NCBI RefSeq assembly: GCF_000425185.1
Contig: NZ_AULH01000015.1
Span: 1-64,000 of the forward strand
Reading direction: 5' to 3'
Origin: Pleomorphomonas koreensis DSM 23070
GTDB lineage: Bacteria; Pseudomonadota; Alphaproteobacteria; Rhizobiales; Pleomorphomonadaceae
DNA: 64,000 nucleotides
Below the pieces are notes generated by a model. That model saw only the letters and a list, made by a program, of their open reading frames with translations, searched no databases and was not told where the DNA came from. A program made the translations under genes and the position numbers. Positions 34,113 to 42,838 of this stretch are shown here, one piece after another. Positions within the stretch are counted from its first letter, which is position 1; the number at the start of each line of letters is the position of its first letter.

Positions 34113-35165
34113 ATGTATTTTGCCAGCGACAACTGGGCCGGCGCCTCGGCGCAAGTGGCCAACGCCCTTATGAATGCCGGAAACGGCGTTGCCCCGGCCT
34201 ATGGCGCCGACGACCAGACGCGCGTCGCCGTCGACTGGTTCTCGGAGGTCTTCGAGCACGACGTCTCCGTGTTCTTCGTCGCCACCGGCACGGCCGCCAA
34301 CTCGCTGTCGCTCGCCTCGGTGATGAAGCCGTCCGGCATCGTGCTCTGCCACGAGGGCGCGCATATCGCCTGCGACGAGGCCGGCGCGCCGGAGTTCCTG
34401 TCGGGCGGCCGTCTGGTCACCGTGCCGGGCGCCCGTGGCAAACTGACGCCCGACGCGCTGGAGGCGGCGATCTCCCGCTATTTCCCGGCCGCCGTCCACC
34501 ACGGCCGGCCAGTCGCCGTGTCGCTCAGCCAGTCGACCGAATGGGGCACCGTCTATACGGTGGAGGAAGTGTCGGCGCTGGCCGCCGTCGCCCACGCCTA
34601 CGGCCTCAAGGTGCACATGGACGGCGCCCGCCTCGCCAACGCCCTTGCCTCGCTTGGCTGCCAGCCGGCCGACATCACCTGGAAGGCCGGCGTCGACGTG
34701 CTGTCCTTCGGCGGCACCAAGAACGGCTGCTGGTGCGCCGAGGCCGTGGTGTTCTTCAACGGCAAGAAAGCCGACGACTTCGGCTATATCAGGAAGCGCG
34801 CCGGCCAGCTGTTTTCCAAGAGCCGCTTCGTCGCCGCCCAGTTCCAGGGCTATTTCGACCACGGCCACTGGCTCGACAACGCCTGCCACGCCAACACCAT
34901 GGCGCGGCGCCTTGCCACCGGCATCAGCCAGCTGTCGACGGCCCGCGTCCTCTGGGAGCCGGAGGCCAACGAGGTGTTCGCCGTCTGGCCGAAGCCGGTC
35001 AGCGCCCGCCTCAGGGCAGCCGGCGCCCAGTTCCACGAGTGGGTTCCCGACGGCCTGTCCGATGCCGAGAAGCCGGCCGACGGCGAGGATCTCGTCCGCC
35101 TCGTCACGTCGTTTGCCACGGCGGCGCACGAGGTCGACCATTTCCTCAAGGCGCTCGGCAAGTAA
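34113..35165 (+). CDS. Low-specificity threonine aldolase / beta-eliminating lyase family
   Basis: A 350-residue PLP enzyme that cleaves L-threonine or L-allo-threonine to glycine and acetaldehyde. Motifs: MYFASDNWAGA start, VFFVATGTAANSLSLASV near 54-71, CHEGAHIACDEAGAPEFLSGG near 86-106, HMDGARLANALASL near 169-182 (Asp and Arg around PLP) and SFGGTKNGCWCAEAVVFF near 198-215, whose Lys binds PLP. Start 34113 is chosen because the family begins with this sequence. ATG 34053 would add 20 residues and neither start has a strong SD, so the N-terminus is not certain. Confidence 0.88.
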   Translation: MYFASDNWAGASAQVANALMNAGNGVAPAYGADDQTRVAVDWFSEVFEHDVSVFFVATGTAANSLSLASVMKPSGIVLCHEGAHIACDEAGAPEFLSGGRLVTVPGARGKLTPDALEAAISRYFPAAVHHGRPVAVSLSQSTEWGTVYTVEEVSALAAVAHAYGLKVHMDGARLANALASLGCQPADITWKAGVDVLSFGGTKNGCWCAEAVVFFNGKKADDFGYIRKRAGQLFSKSRFVAAQFQGYFDHGHWLDNACHANTMARRLATGISQLSTARVLWEPEANEVFAVWPKPVSARLRAAGAQFHEWVPDGLSDAEKPADGEDLVRLVTSFATAAHEVDHFLKALGK

Positions 35166-35188
35166 GCCCGGCACCAACGACACGCGAA

Positions 35189-35218
35189 AAGGGCGTCCCT
35201 TTCGGGACGCCCTTCGTC
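35189..35218. terminator. Bidirectional terminator between the aldolase and hsp20 genes
   Basis: An 11-bp perfect stem (35189-35199 with 35204-35214) around a TTTC loop. On the minus strand it is followed by TTTTCGCG. It serves both convergent genes. Confidence 0.75.
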
Positions 35219-35237
35219 ATTTGATGGCCTCAGCCGA

Positions 35238-35702
35238 TCAGTTGAGCGTCGCCTCGATCTGCGGCGCGGCCTCGCCCTTGCCGATCGGGATGGTGCGCGA
35301 CCGCTTGCTCTCGGGGATGTCGCGCACGAGATCGACGTGCAGGAGGCCGTGCTCCAGCGAGGCGCCCTTCACCTCGACATGGTCGGCAAGCTGGAAGCGC
35401 CGCTCGAAGGCGCGGGCGGCAATGCCGCGATAGAGCACCTCGCGGCCGCTATCCTCGGCTTCGGGCTTCTTCTCGCCCTTCACCGTCAGCGTCGCCTCGC
35501 GGGCCTCGATCGTCAGCTCGTCTTCGGAGAAGCCGGCGACGGCGATGGTGATGCGGTAGGCGTTCTCGCCGGTGCGCTCGATGTTGTAGGGCGGATAGGA
35601 CTGGGCCGACGCGTCGCTGGTCGACACCTGGTCGAGCAGCGAGAACAGGCGATCGAAGCCGATGGTCGAGCGATAGAGCGGGGAAAGGTCGAAATTACGC
35701 AT
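35238..35702 (-). CDS. Hsp20-family small heat-shock protein
   Basis: A 154-residue alpha-crystallin chaperone of the IbpA type. It holds unfolding proteins in the cytoplasm under heat stress. It has the N-terminal MRNFDLSPLYRSTIGFDRLFSLLD segment, the YPPYNIERTGENAYRITIAVAGF strand set (residues 42-64), GEKKPE near 80, YRGIAARAFERRFQLADHVEV near 96-116 and the C-terminal IPI (I-x-I) anchor near residue 140. The ATG at 35702 has GGAGG close upstream; the earlier ATG at 35774 is rejected because it lies inside a structured leader that resembles a ROSE thermometer. Confidence 0.92.
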   Translation of the reverse strand: MRNFDLSPLYRSTIGFDRLFSLLDQVSTSDASAQSYPPYNIERTGENAYRITIAVAGFSEDELTIEAREATLTVKGEKKPEAEDSGREVLYRGIAARAFERRFQLADHVEVKGASLEHGLLHVDLVRDIPESKRSRTIPIGKGEAAPQIEATLN

Positions 35703-35705
35703 GAT

Positions 35706-35810
35706 GTCCTCCGGTTGAGCGACAGTCTTGGGTTGGCCGGCCGGTCTTCTGTTCCCCTTGGCAAGGCGGAACACCCGGCGGCCACGGACCCCGTCGGGGC
35801 GTCCGTGACC
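35706..35810 (-). ncRNA. ROSE-like RNA thermometer in the hsp20 leader
   Basis: Read on the minus strand, the leader has three hairpins. The last, at 35706-35723, pairs GUC(G)CUC with the Shine-Dalgarno GAGGAC and leaves a bulged G in a UCGCU sequence opposite the SD, which is the hallmark of ROSE elements upstream of rhizobial small heat-shock genes. The middle hairpin (35750-35773, TGTTCC/GGAACA plus CCTT/AAGG) and the first (about 35780-35810) match the multi-hairpin ROSE layout. The role, opening at high temperature to allow translation, is inferred from the family. Confidence 0.65.
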
Positions 35811-35917
35811 ATGGATTTAGGGCGGGCGGACGGCTTTTCAAGAGGCCGGCAAGTCGCGTCTTTCTCCGCCTTGCGGCGATGGCGCCGCCGGCGGCCGGCG
35901 TGCTAGAGAAGACGCCC

Positions 35918-36865
35918 ATGGACCTCGTCGACCTCGCCAACAACCCGATCCCGGCCGGCTGCCGGCTGGAGATGATCTCCACATCCGACGGCATCCGCCT
36001 GCGCACCGCCCGCTGGCCGGCGCCGCCCGGCGCGGCGCGCGGCACCGTCTGCCTGTTCCCCGGCTGGTCGGAGACCATCGAGAAGTATTTCCACGTCGTC
36101 GAGCGTCTGAGGCAGCGCGGCTTCGCCGTGGCCATCCTCGAATGGCGCGGCCAGGGCGGATCGAGCCGCCTCGCGGATGACCCGCTGAAGGGCCACGTCC
36201 GCTCCTTCCGCCACTATCTGCGCGACATCGAAGCCTTTCGCCGCAAGGTGGTGCTGCCCGACTGCCCTCCCCCCTATTTCGCGCTGGGGCACTCGATGGG
36301 CGGCGGCATCCTGCTGTCGGCCGGCCGTTTCCTTGCCCCGACCTTCGAGCGGCTGGTGCTGACGGCGCCGATGCTCGGCCTGCCGCAGCCGGCCGCCGCG
36401 CCGGGCTTCCGCCGGTTCTGCCTGCGCCTTGCCGTCTATTGCGGCGCCGGCGGCCGCTATATCCCCGGCCAGCGCCGGCGGACGGCCTCGGCGAGAACCT
36501 TCGAGCGCAACCCGCTGACCTCGGACCCCGAGCGCTACCGGATCAACGAGGCGATTTCCGCCGCCCGCCCGGTCTGCCGGCTGGCCGCGCCGACGCTCGG
36601 CTGGGTGGCGGCGGCCACGCGCATGTTCGATCGCCTCGCCGCGCCCGGCCTCGCCGAGGCCGTGCCGGCGCCGGTGATGCTGGTCAACTCGGGCGCCGAC
36701 ACGGTGGTGAGCCGCCTTGCCATCGAGACCATGGCCCGACGCCTGCGCAACCCGGCCTACGTGCTGATCCACGGCGCCCGCCACGAGGTGATGATGGAGC
36801 GCGAGGTCTACGCCGCCCAGTTCTGGGCGGCCTTCGACGCCTTCATCCCCGGCTCGTCGGAATGA
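35918..36865 (+). CDS. Alpha/beta hydrolase, lysophospholipase (PldB) type
   Basis: A 315-residue alpha/beta-hydrolase of the Hydrolase_4 / monoacylglycerol-lipase group. The nucleophile elbow GHSMGGG is near residue 126. Typical context includes FPGWSETIEKYFHVVERLRQRGFAVAILEWRGQGGSSR near 46-83 and the late NSGADTVVS (Asp) and HGARHEVMMER (His) motifs. It probably hydrolyses lysophospholipids or monoacylglycerols. ATG 35918 is preferred over 35879, which adds 13 unrelated residues. Its 3' end overlaps the convergent hisN-like gene by 23 bases. Confidence 0.8.
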   Translation: MDLVDLANNPIPAGCRLEMISTSDGIRLRTARWPAPPGAARGTVCLFPGWSETIEKYFHVVERLRQRGFAVAILEWRGQGGSSRLADDPLKGHVRSFRHYLRDIEAFRRKVVLPDCPPPYFALGHSMGGGILLSAGRFLAPTFERLVLTAPMLGLPQPAAAPGFRRFCLRLAVYCGAGGRYIPGQRRRTASARTFERNPLTSDPERYRINEAISAARPVCRLAAPTLGWVAAATRMFDRLAAPGLAEAVPAPVMLVNSGADTVVSRLAIETMARRLRNPAYVLIHGARHEVMMEREVYAAQFWAAFDAFIPGSSE

Positions 36866-37676
36866 AGCCGGACATCTCCGGGGTTTCCGACGCCCCGAGC
36901 GCTAGCTGCTTCAGCACCTCGTCGTGAAGGCGAGGGTCGCCGCTCGCCACCACCTGGCCGCCGTTGGCGGCGCTGCCGCCGGTCCAGCTGGTGACCACGC
37001 CGCCGGCACCCTCGATCACCGGGATCAACGCCGTGATGTCGTAGGGTTGCAGGCCGGCCTCGACGACCACGTCGGCCTGTCCCGCCGCCACCATGCAGTA
37101 GGCGTAGCAATCGGCGCTGTAGCGGACGAGCCGCGCCCGCTGCTCGACCGACAGGTAGGCCGCCCGCTCGGAATCGGAGAATGGCCTGAGCGAGGTGGTG
37201 AACAGCGTCGCCGCCGACAGGTCGGCGCAGCGGCGCGTCCTGAGCGGCCGCTCGCCGCCCGGCCCGCTGTAGACCGCCGCGGCGCCGTCGCCGTAGAAGC
37301 GTTCGCCGGTAAACGGTTGCGCCATCATGCCCTGCACCGGCCGGCCGTCCCGGCGGAGGCCGATCAGCGTGCCCCAGAGGGGAATGCCGGCGATGAACGA
37401 GCGCGTGCCGTCGACCGGATCGAGCACCCAGACATGCTGGCGGTTAAGCCCGGTCGTGCCCAGCTCCTCGCCGAGGATGCCGTGGTCGGGATAGGTCGCC
37501 TCGATCAGCGCCCGCATCGCCGCCTCGCCGGCCCGGTCGGCCACCGTCACCGGATCGAAGGCGTCCTGCAGCTTGTTTTCCACAGCCAGTTCGGTGCGGA
37601 AATGCGGCATGACCGCCGCCGCCGCGGCATCGGCCAGCCGGTCGAAAAACGATTTTGAGATGGCTGTGATCTGCAT
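36843..37676 (-). CDS. hisN: Histidinol-phosphatase (IMPase-like)
   Basis: A 277-residue IMPase-fold phosphatase of the HisN type found in actinobacteria and rhizobia, dephosphorylating L-histidinol phosphate in histidine synthesis. Metal sites: GEE in DHGILGEELG near residues 63-72, DPVDGTRSFIAGIPLWG near 84-100, and QPYDITALIPVIEGAGG near 208-224. The DGTRSFI(x)G motif distinguishes this subgroup from true inositol phosphatases. The start MQITAISK matches the family; the earlier in-frame ATG at 37715 has no better support. The small RNA upstream is also seen beside IMPase genes in relatives. Confidence 0.82.
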   Translation of the reverse strand: MQITAISKSFFDRLADAAAAAVMPHFRTELAVENKLQDAFDPVTVADRAGEAAMRALIEATYPDHGILGEELGTTGLNRQHVWVLDPVDGTRSFIAGIPLWGTLIGLRRDGRPVQGMMAQPFTGERFYGDGAAAVYSGPGGERPLRTRRCADLSAATLFTTSLRPFSDSERAAYLSVEQRARLVRYSADCYAYCMVAAGQADVVVEAGLQPYDITALIPVIEGAGGVVTSWTGGSAANGGQVVASGDPRLHDEVLKQLALGASETPEMSGFIPTSRG

Positions 37677-37867
37677 GGCTGATATGTTCCCGACAGGCCG
37701 CGGGGCAGGACGCAACGTTACGATCCCACCGTGAGCGGCAGTTCATCCCATTGTTTTTATTTTTGGATTCAAAGAAAAGCAAATCTTCTTTCCGCGACGG
37801 CCACTTGCATCGGCGCCGTCATCTCCCATCATGACGCGAAATTGGGCGAATCTGCTACCGCGCAGGG

Positions 37868-37896
37868 TTGACCAATACGACGAAAGTAGGCATTTT
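37868..37896 (+). promoter_or_regulatory. Promoter of the small RNA
   Basis: TTGACC (37868-37873) and CATTTT (37891-37896) are separated by 17 bases, a good sigma-70-type promoter placing the start near 37903. Confidence 0.6.
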
Positions 37897-37902
37897 AGAG
37901 AG

Positions 37903-37993
37903 GTACAGCGCGGCTTCCGCGCTGTCCGCCCTCCTTGGGCGTTTCCTCCCTAAGACTTGGGCCGCCGCATTCGCGACGGCCCCTTTTCTTTTC
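37903..37993 (+). ncRNA. mmgR: suhB/mmgR (alpha-r8)-type small regulatory RNA
   Basis: About 90 nt. It begins with a perfect 9-bp hairpin (37905-37913 with 37917-37925). A short hairpin CGCCC/GGGCG (37927-37931, 37937-37941) follows, then the unpaired TTTCCTCCCT (37942-37951). It ends in a rho-independent terminator (GGGCCG 37959-37964 / CGGCCC 37977-37982, then CTTTTCTTTT). The conserved anti-Shine-Dalgarno-like TTTCCTCCCT and the three-hairpin layout are those of the alphaproteobacterial suhB/mmgR family, a trans-acting RNA linked to carbon storage in Sinorhizobium. It lies upstream of, and opposite to, an IMPase-family gene, a location for which the family was first named. Confidence 0.8.
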
Positions 37994-38059
37994 GGAGACG
38001 ACCGATGGCCGGACGGCACCGGCGGCAGCTATTTCTGAAAACGTTTCAAGTCCTGCCGC

Positions 38060-38956
38060 TCACTCCGCCGCGAAGCGGCCGGGCGACGGGCAGACCAGCT
38101 CGATCGGCAGCCGCGTCAGGCCGTCGATGAAGCCGCCCAACTCGGCGGCGAGGCGGACGAAGCCGGAATGCGGCTCCAGCGTCCGCTCGTCCATGTAGAG
38201 CGCCCGGTTGACCTCGATCTGCATGGCGTGCAGCCCCTTGGCCGGCCGGCCGTAATGCTCGGTGATGAAGCCGCCGGCATAGGGCCGGTTGATCGCCACC
38301 TTGTAGCCGAGCGCCGTCAGCGCATTGGCGGCGTGGTCGATCAGCGCCCGCGCCGCCGAGGTGCCGTGGCGGTCGCCAAGCACGAAGTCCGCCCGTCCGC
38401 GGCCGTCCTGCCCCCGCGCCGACGACGGCATCGAGTGGCAGTCGATCAGCACGGCGCGGCCAAAGCGCACGTGTGTCTGGGCGAGCAGGCGGGTCAGCGC
38501 CGCGTGATAGGGCTTGTAGAGCGTCTCGATGCGGTCGAGCGCCACCTCCACCGACAGCGGCCCGGCGTAAATCTCCTCGCTGTCGGAGATGATGCGCGGC
38601 ACCGTGCCGAGTCCGCCGGCCACCCGGATGGAGCGGACATTGGCAAACGGCGGCAGCCGCCCCTCGAACATGCGCGGATCCAGCTCGTAAGGCTCGCGGT
38701 TGACGTCGAGAAAGGCGCGCGGGAAATTCGCCCTGAGGAGCGGCGCCCCGACCGTCACCGCGTGCATGAACAACTTGTCCACATGCGCGTCCTCGGAGAG
38801 GCGGATGCGGCGGCTGTCGAGGCGGCTGGCGGCGAGGAAGTCCTCGGGATAGGCGGCGCCGGAATGCGGCGAGTTGAACACCAGGGGATGCGTCTGCTCC
38901 GGCGGCGCAATGATCTCGAAGGGCGGTTCCGAGCGGAAATCGGTGACGACGCGCAT
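38060..38956 (-). CDS. N-formylglutamate amidohydrolase family protein
   Basis: A 298-residue FGase (HutG-type) amidohydrolase. In the family N-formyl-L-glutamate is hydrolysed to formate and glutamate at the end of one histidine-degradation route. Visible motifs: PLVFNSPHSGAAYPEDF near 24-40, RLSEDAHVDKLF near 52-63, FLDVNREPYELDP near 82-94 and VLIDCHSMPS near 170-179. The start MRVVTDF has GGAGAAGG immediately upstream; the longer ORF from 39079 would add 41 residues not seen in the family. It stands alone here, without other hut genes. Confidence 0.85.
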   Translation of the reverse strand: MRVVTDFRSEPPFEIIAPPEQTHPLVFNSPHSGAAYPEDFLAASRLDSRRIRLSEDAHVDKLFMHAVTVGAPLLRANFPRAFLDVNREPYELDPRMFEGRLPPFANVRSIRVAGGLGTVPRIISDSEEIYAGPLSVEVALDRIETLYKPYHAALTRLLAQTHVRFGRAVLIDCHSMPSSARGQDGRGRADFVLGDRHGTSAARALIDHAANALTALGYKVAINRPYAGGFITEHYGRPAKGLHAMQIEVNRALYMDERTLEPHSGFVRLAAELGGFIDGLTRLPIELVCPSPGRFAAE

Positions 38957-39289
38957 CCTTCTCCAGTCCGTCAGGGGCCCAATCGGGGCCGCGACCGGCC
39001 CGCCGGCGGGCCAAAAACAGGGCTTCGGCACTCCTGATTCTGCAGCCTGCCCTGTTTTGCCGCCCCTGTCCATTGTCAAGGTGGCCTAGAAACCTCCGCT
39101 GGCGGACCGGCCGGCCCGATGTCAAATTCGCTCGACTACGGGGTTTGAACGCCCCGGCAAAAAGTTCTAAACAGGGGAAAAGGGCCCGGAACGCCGTCGC
39201 GCTTACGGCAAATTTACCGTGATGGGCCTCTTATCGAGATCAATGGACATCCGCGCGGCCGTTGCCGCCCCTTCTGACCGGAACAGCAA

Positions 39290-39652
39290 ATGAACCGTAT
39301 TCTCCTGGCCGAAGACGACAACGACATGCGCCGCTTCCTCGCCAAGGCGCTCGCCAACGCCGGTTACGATGTCGTCTCCTACGACAACGGCCGGAGCGCC
39401 TACGAGCGGCTGCGCGAGGAGCCGTTCACGCTGCTGCTCACCGACATCGTCATGCCGGAGATGGACGGCATCGAACTGGCCCGCCGGGCGACCGAACTCG
39501 ACCCCGACCTGAAGATCATGTTCATCACCGGCTTCGCCGCCGTCGCCCTCAATCCCGACAGCCAGGCGCCCAAGGACGCCAAGGTGCTGTCCAAGCCCTT
39601 CCACCTCAAGGACCTCGTGCGCGAGGTGGAGAAGATGCTGGCCGCCGCCTGA
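39290..39652 (+). CDS. cpdR: CpdR-like single-domain response regulator
   Basis: A 120-residue receiver domain with no output domain. The acidic pair ED9D10, phospho-acceptor Asp52 (LLLTDIVMPEMDG) and Lys102 (LSKPF) are present. The sequence, including ITGFAAVALNPDSQAP, matches CpdR, which in its unphosphorylated state directs ClpXP to degrade CtrA-pathway proteins and PdeA, and is controlled by CckA-ChpT phosphate flow. This ties the organism to the alphaproteobacterial cell-cycle circuit. It lies just upstream of tRNA-Val; a promoter was not identified. Confidence 0.93.
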   Translation: MNRILLAEDDNDMRRFLAKALANAGYDVVSYDNGRSAYERLREEPFTLLLTDIVMPEMDGIELARRATELDPDLKIMFITGFAAVALNPDSQAPKDAKVLSKPFHLKDLVREVEKMLAAA

Positions 39653-39800
39653 ACGACCGGCGGCTTCGGCATGGAAACAGGTTTCCAGCCAAGGACTTGA
39701 AGGGGAATTCGGAAAAGCGCTCCGAACCCCTTGCACGGGGCGGGAAAGGACGCTATATCCCCGCCCACGCCGCCGATGAGGCGGCCCCGCAAGGAAAACC

Positions 39801-39875
<75 letters not shown>

Positions 39876-39882
39876 TTCCTGA

Positions 39883-39920
39883 AAAGGGCCTGGCGAGCAA
39901 TCGCCGGGCCCTTTGCCTTT
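39883..39920 (+). terminator. Terminator after tRNA-Val
   Basis: AAAGGGCC (39883-39890) pairs with GGCCCTTT (39907-39914), with an inner GGCGA/TCGCC stem around GCAA, followed by GCCTTTCC. Confidence 0.7.
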
Positions 39921-40089
39921 CCGGCGATGCCGGATCTCCGGCGGTATCGGCAAACCACGGATCGGCCACAACGCCCTTCCTGCCCTCGATCCCGACCGGC
40001 GGAGCGCCCCTCGGCGGGCACCGACCCTACCCTCGACGACCGCCGAAGCAATCTCTCCAGACCCGCCCCGCCGCGGCAACGCCTCCTGT

Positions 40090-40440
40090 GGCAAGGGCGT
40101 GAACGTATATAAAAATGACAATCTGATGCAGACTATTACCAATAGAAGAACTTACCATGATAGTTTCAGCGAATCCCGGATGAAAATCCAGTTAACATTT
40201 AACTATGAAAATATTCCGGCGGGATCTCGGATGAATGGGCCGCAAGCAGACGGATATCTTCTCAGTATAAAGTATTTCCATATTCTAAACTCATAAATAT
40301 CGGTTAATATCAAGAAATACTTCGTTTACGGAAATGATTAATTCATAAAGATATCGGAATGTTATTTTGAGTTAACATGTTATTAACTATCATCAAGCAA
40401 ATTTGAATGAGACCCAGGCAAGACGAATCAGAAGAACCTT
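40090..40440. other. AT-rich intergenic stretch upstream of the chemoreceptor
   Basis: Between tRNA-Val and the chemoreceptor gene there are about 620 bases without a convincing gene, and bases 40090-40440 are markedly AT-rich, in contrast to everything around. Several GTTAAC/TTAA motifs occur. A 127-codon ORF across it (39913-40296) shows no domain and changes composition halfway, so I do not accept it. It could be a promoter with foreign history or a remnant of an island inserted at the tRNA. Confidence 0.6.
40373..40388. promoter_or_regulatory. CtrA-type binding site
   Basis: TTAA-CATGTTA-TTAAC at 40373-40388 is a perfect match to the CtrA consensus TTAA-N7-TTAAC. It lies about 108 bases upstream of the chemoreceptor start, a normal distance for activation. 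Confidence 0.6.
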
Positions 40441-40495
40441 ACATTTTCTGTATGGCGAAAGACTTGGGCAGGGCCGATCTTAGGAAGCAACGAAC

Positions 40496-42517
40496 ATGAC
40501 AACGCAACTCCAGGCCGCCGGCCTCCGGCGTTCCATGAACATCTCTGTCCGCATCGGGCTGGGCTTTGCCGCCATCCTGCTCATCCTCGCCATCACCGCC
40601 GGCCTGTCGCTCAGCAGCCTGTCGAGCACCGGCGGCACCGTGCGGGCGCTCTTCACGCAGATCGACACCATGGACAAGGCCAACGCAGTCGAGGCCGCCT
40701 TCCTCGAATACCGGCGGGCGGCGCGCGAGGTCATCTACACCACGCTGGCCGACACCGAGGCCGCCGCCGCCGAACGGGCCGCCACCATGCGCGCCGCCCT
40801 CGCCGACGGCCTGAAGGCGACCAGCGACGCCGAGGAACTCGAACATCTGAAGGCCATGCAGGCGGCGTTCGAGACCTATGACGGCCTGCTTGCCGACCTC
40901 ATCAAGACTCGCGCCGAGGTGAAACGCCTCAACGACGAGCAGCTCGAACCGCTCGGCGCCGCGCTCGGCGGTGATCTCGAGGCGGTGCTGGCCGAAGCCG
41001 GACAGGGAACGGCGGCGGCAACCGCCACCGACAAGGCGCTGCGCCTGATTCTCTCCGGCCGCATCTTCGCCGCCAGGGCGACCGCCGGAACCATGGCCGA
41101 CGCCGAGAAGAACGCGCTCGCCGCCTTCCACGACGCCGACGCGGCGCTGGGCGAGGCCATCGCCACCTCCCCGTCCCTCAGCGCCAGGCTCGGCGCGATC
41201 CGCGACAACGCCCGGCACTATGTCCAGGTCTTCACGGACAGCCTCGCCCTCATCCGCGGCATCGAGGAGCAGGCGGTGAGGATGCGCGTCTCCGTCGGCA
41301 AGATCGCCGACGAGTTCGCCGCCTTCCAGTCGGCCGCCCATGCCGCCGAGAAGACGCTACGCGAAGGCGCCGAAGCGTCGCAGGCCGCCACCACGACCCG
41401 GCTCTGGGGCTTCGCCGGCGGCGGCCTGCTGCTCGGCCTCGTGCTGGCCGCACTGATCGGCCGCGGCCTCTCCCGGCCGATCGTCTCGATCACCCGCGCC
41501 ATGCAGCGGATTTCCGAGGGCGACCTGACGGTTGCCGTGCCCGGCCTCGGCCGCAGCGACGAGGTCGGCACCATGGCGGCGACGCTCAACGTGTTCAAGG
41601 AGAGCCTCGGGGAGAACCTCCGCATGCGCGCCGAGCAGGAGCGCGCCAAGGCCGAAGCCGAGGCGCGCCGCCATGCCGAGATGCAGGGCATGGCCGACGC
41701 CTTCGAGACGGCAGTCGGCGGCGTGGTCGAAACCGTGGTCGGCGCCTCGACGCAGCTGCAGTCGGCGGCCCAGTCGATGTCGGCCGCCGCCGAGGAGGTG
41801 TCCAACCAGTCGATCACCGTGGCCAGCGCCGCCGAGGAAGCCTCCACCAACGTCGAGACGGTGGCCGCCGCCGCCGAGGAGCTTGCCACCTCGATCGCCG
41901 AGATCAAGCGGCAGGCCGACGAGAGCACCGAGGTCGCCTCCCGCGCCACCACGGACGCCCAGACCACGGCGGCGCGGGTGCGCGAGTTGGCCGACAGCGC
42001 CAACCGCATCGGCGAGGTGGTCGACCTCATCGACAGCATCGCCGCCCAGACCAACCTCCTCGCCCTCAACGCCACCATCGAGGCGGCGCGGGCCGGCGAG
42101 GCCGGCAAGGGCTTCGCGGTGGTCGCGGCGGAAGTGAAGCAGCTCGCCGACCAGACGTCGCGCGCCACGTCGCAGATCTCCAGCCAGATCGGCGAGATCC
42201 AGTCGTCGACGCGCTCGTCGGCCGAGGCGATCGTCGGCATCACCGGCGTGATCGAGCATCTGAACCGCATCGCCACCTCGATCGCCTCGGCCGTCGACCA
42301 GCAGGGCGCCGCGACCGGCGAGATTGCCCGCAACGTCAACCAGGCGTCGATCGGCACCCACCAGGTATCGCAGAACATCGTCGGCATCACCCAGGCCGCC
42401 TCCGAATCGTCGAGCGCCGCCTCGCAGGTGCTCGCCTCGGCCAACGATCTCGCCCGCCAGTCCGACACGCTGCGGCGCGAACTCGACACCTTCCTCTCCG
42501 GCTTCCGGGCCGGCTGA
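40496..42517 (+). CDS. Methyl-accepting chemotaxis protein
   Basis: A 673-residue chemoreceptor. A transmembrane helix near residues 18-40 is followed by a periplasmic helical sensor region (about 45-300, heavily Ala/Glu/Asp, HBM-like in length), a second transmembrane helix ([19 protein letters not shown], about 303-321) and a HAMP domain (about 322-375). The MA signalling hairpin carries the highly conserved tip [40 protein letters not shown] near 517-557. No C-terminal CheR-tether pentapeptide is seen. SD AGGAAG precedes ATG 40496. Ligand unknown; a CtrA-type site upstream suggests cell-cycle-linked expression with other motility genes. Confidence 0.93.
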   Translation: MTTQLQAAGLRRSMNISVRIGLGFAAILLILAITAGLSLSSLSSTGGTVRALFTQIDTMDKANAVEAAFLEYRRAAREVIYTTLADTEAAAAERAATMRAALADGLKATSDAEELEHLKAMQAAFETYDGLLADLIKTRAEVKRLNDEQLEPLGAALGGDLEAVLAEAGQGTAAATATDKALRLILSGRIFAARATAGTMADAEKNALAAFHDADAALGEAIATSPSLSARLGAIRDNARHYVQVFTDSLALIRGIEEQAVRMRVSVGKIADEFAAFQSAAHAAEKTLREGAEASQAATTTRLWGFAGGGLLLGLVLAALIGRGLSRPIVSITRAMQRISEGDLTVAVPGLGRSDEVGTMAATLNVFKESLGENLRMRAEQERAKAEAEARRHAEMQGMADAFETAVGGVVETVVGASTQLQSAAQSMSAAAEEVSNQSITVASAAEEASTNVETVAAAAEELATSIAEIKRQADESTEVASRATTDAQTTAARVRELADSANRIGEVVDLIDSIAAQTNLLALNATIEAARAGEAGKGFAVVAAEVKQLADQTSRATSQISSQIGEIQSSTRSSAEAIVGITGVIEHLNRIATSIASAVDQQGAATGEIARNVNQASIGTHQVSQNIVGITQAASESSSAASQVLASANDLARQSDTLRRELDTFLSGFRAG

Positions 42518-42577
42518 GGACAGGCGGCGCGCGCCCCCGCGCCGGGCCTGACAACGACATATCCGTGGGAGAACGTC

Positions 42578-42838
42578 ATGGCGCACAGCGTCGAACTGGG
42601 AAATCTCGAGAAGGTGGTCGATCGGCTGGTCAAGAGCGGCCGCTACAACTCCAAGAGCGAGATCCTACGCGAGGGCATCCGCCTCATCGACGAGCGCGAG
42701 AAGCGTCTGGCGATGCTCGACGCGGCGCTCTCCCGCAGCCTGGATGAAAAGGCGCGCGGCCGCCTGCGCAGCGCCGATGAGGTGCTCGGCGCCGCCCGGA
42801 CGCACTACGCGAGGATGCTGCGGGACCCGAAGGAATGA
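42578..42838 (+). CDS. ParD-like (CopG-type) antitoxin
   Basis: An 86-residue protein with an N-terminal ribbon-helix-helix segment: VELGNLEKVVDRLVKSGRYNSKSEILREGIRLIDERE (about residues 5-42), as in ParD/CopG-type antitoxins, and a flexible C-terminal tail that would wrap the toxin. The first half would bind the operator of its own gene pair. SD GGGAG lies seven bases before ATG. The stop overlaps the next start (ATGA at 42835-42838), typical of toxin-antitoxin pairs. Confidence 0.82.
   Translation: MAHSVELGNLEKVVDRLVKSGRYNSKSEILREGIRLIDEREKRLAMLDAALSRSLDEKARGRLRSADEVLGAARTHYARMLRDPKE

Noticed and set aside
39913..40296. 127-codon ORF downstream of tRNA-Val
   Set aside because: No domain, no SD, and it crosses the boundary between GC-rich and AT-rich DNA.
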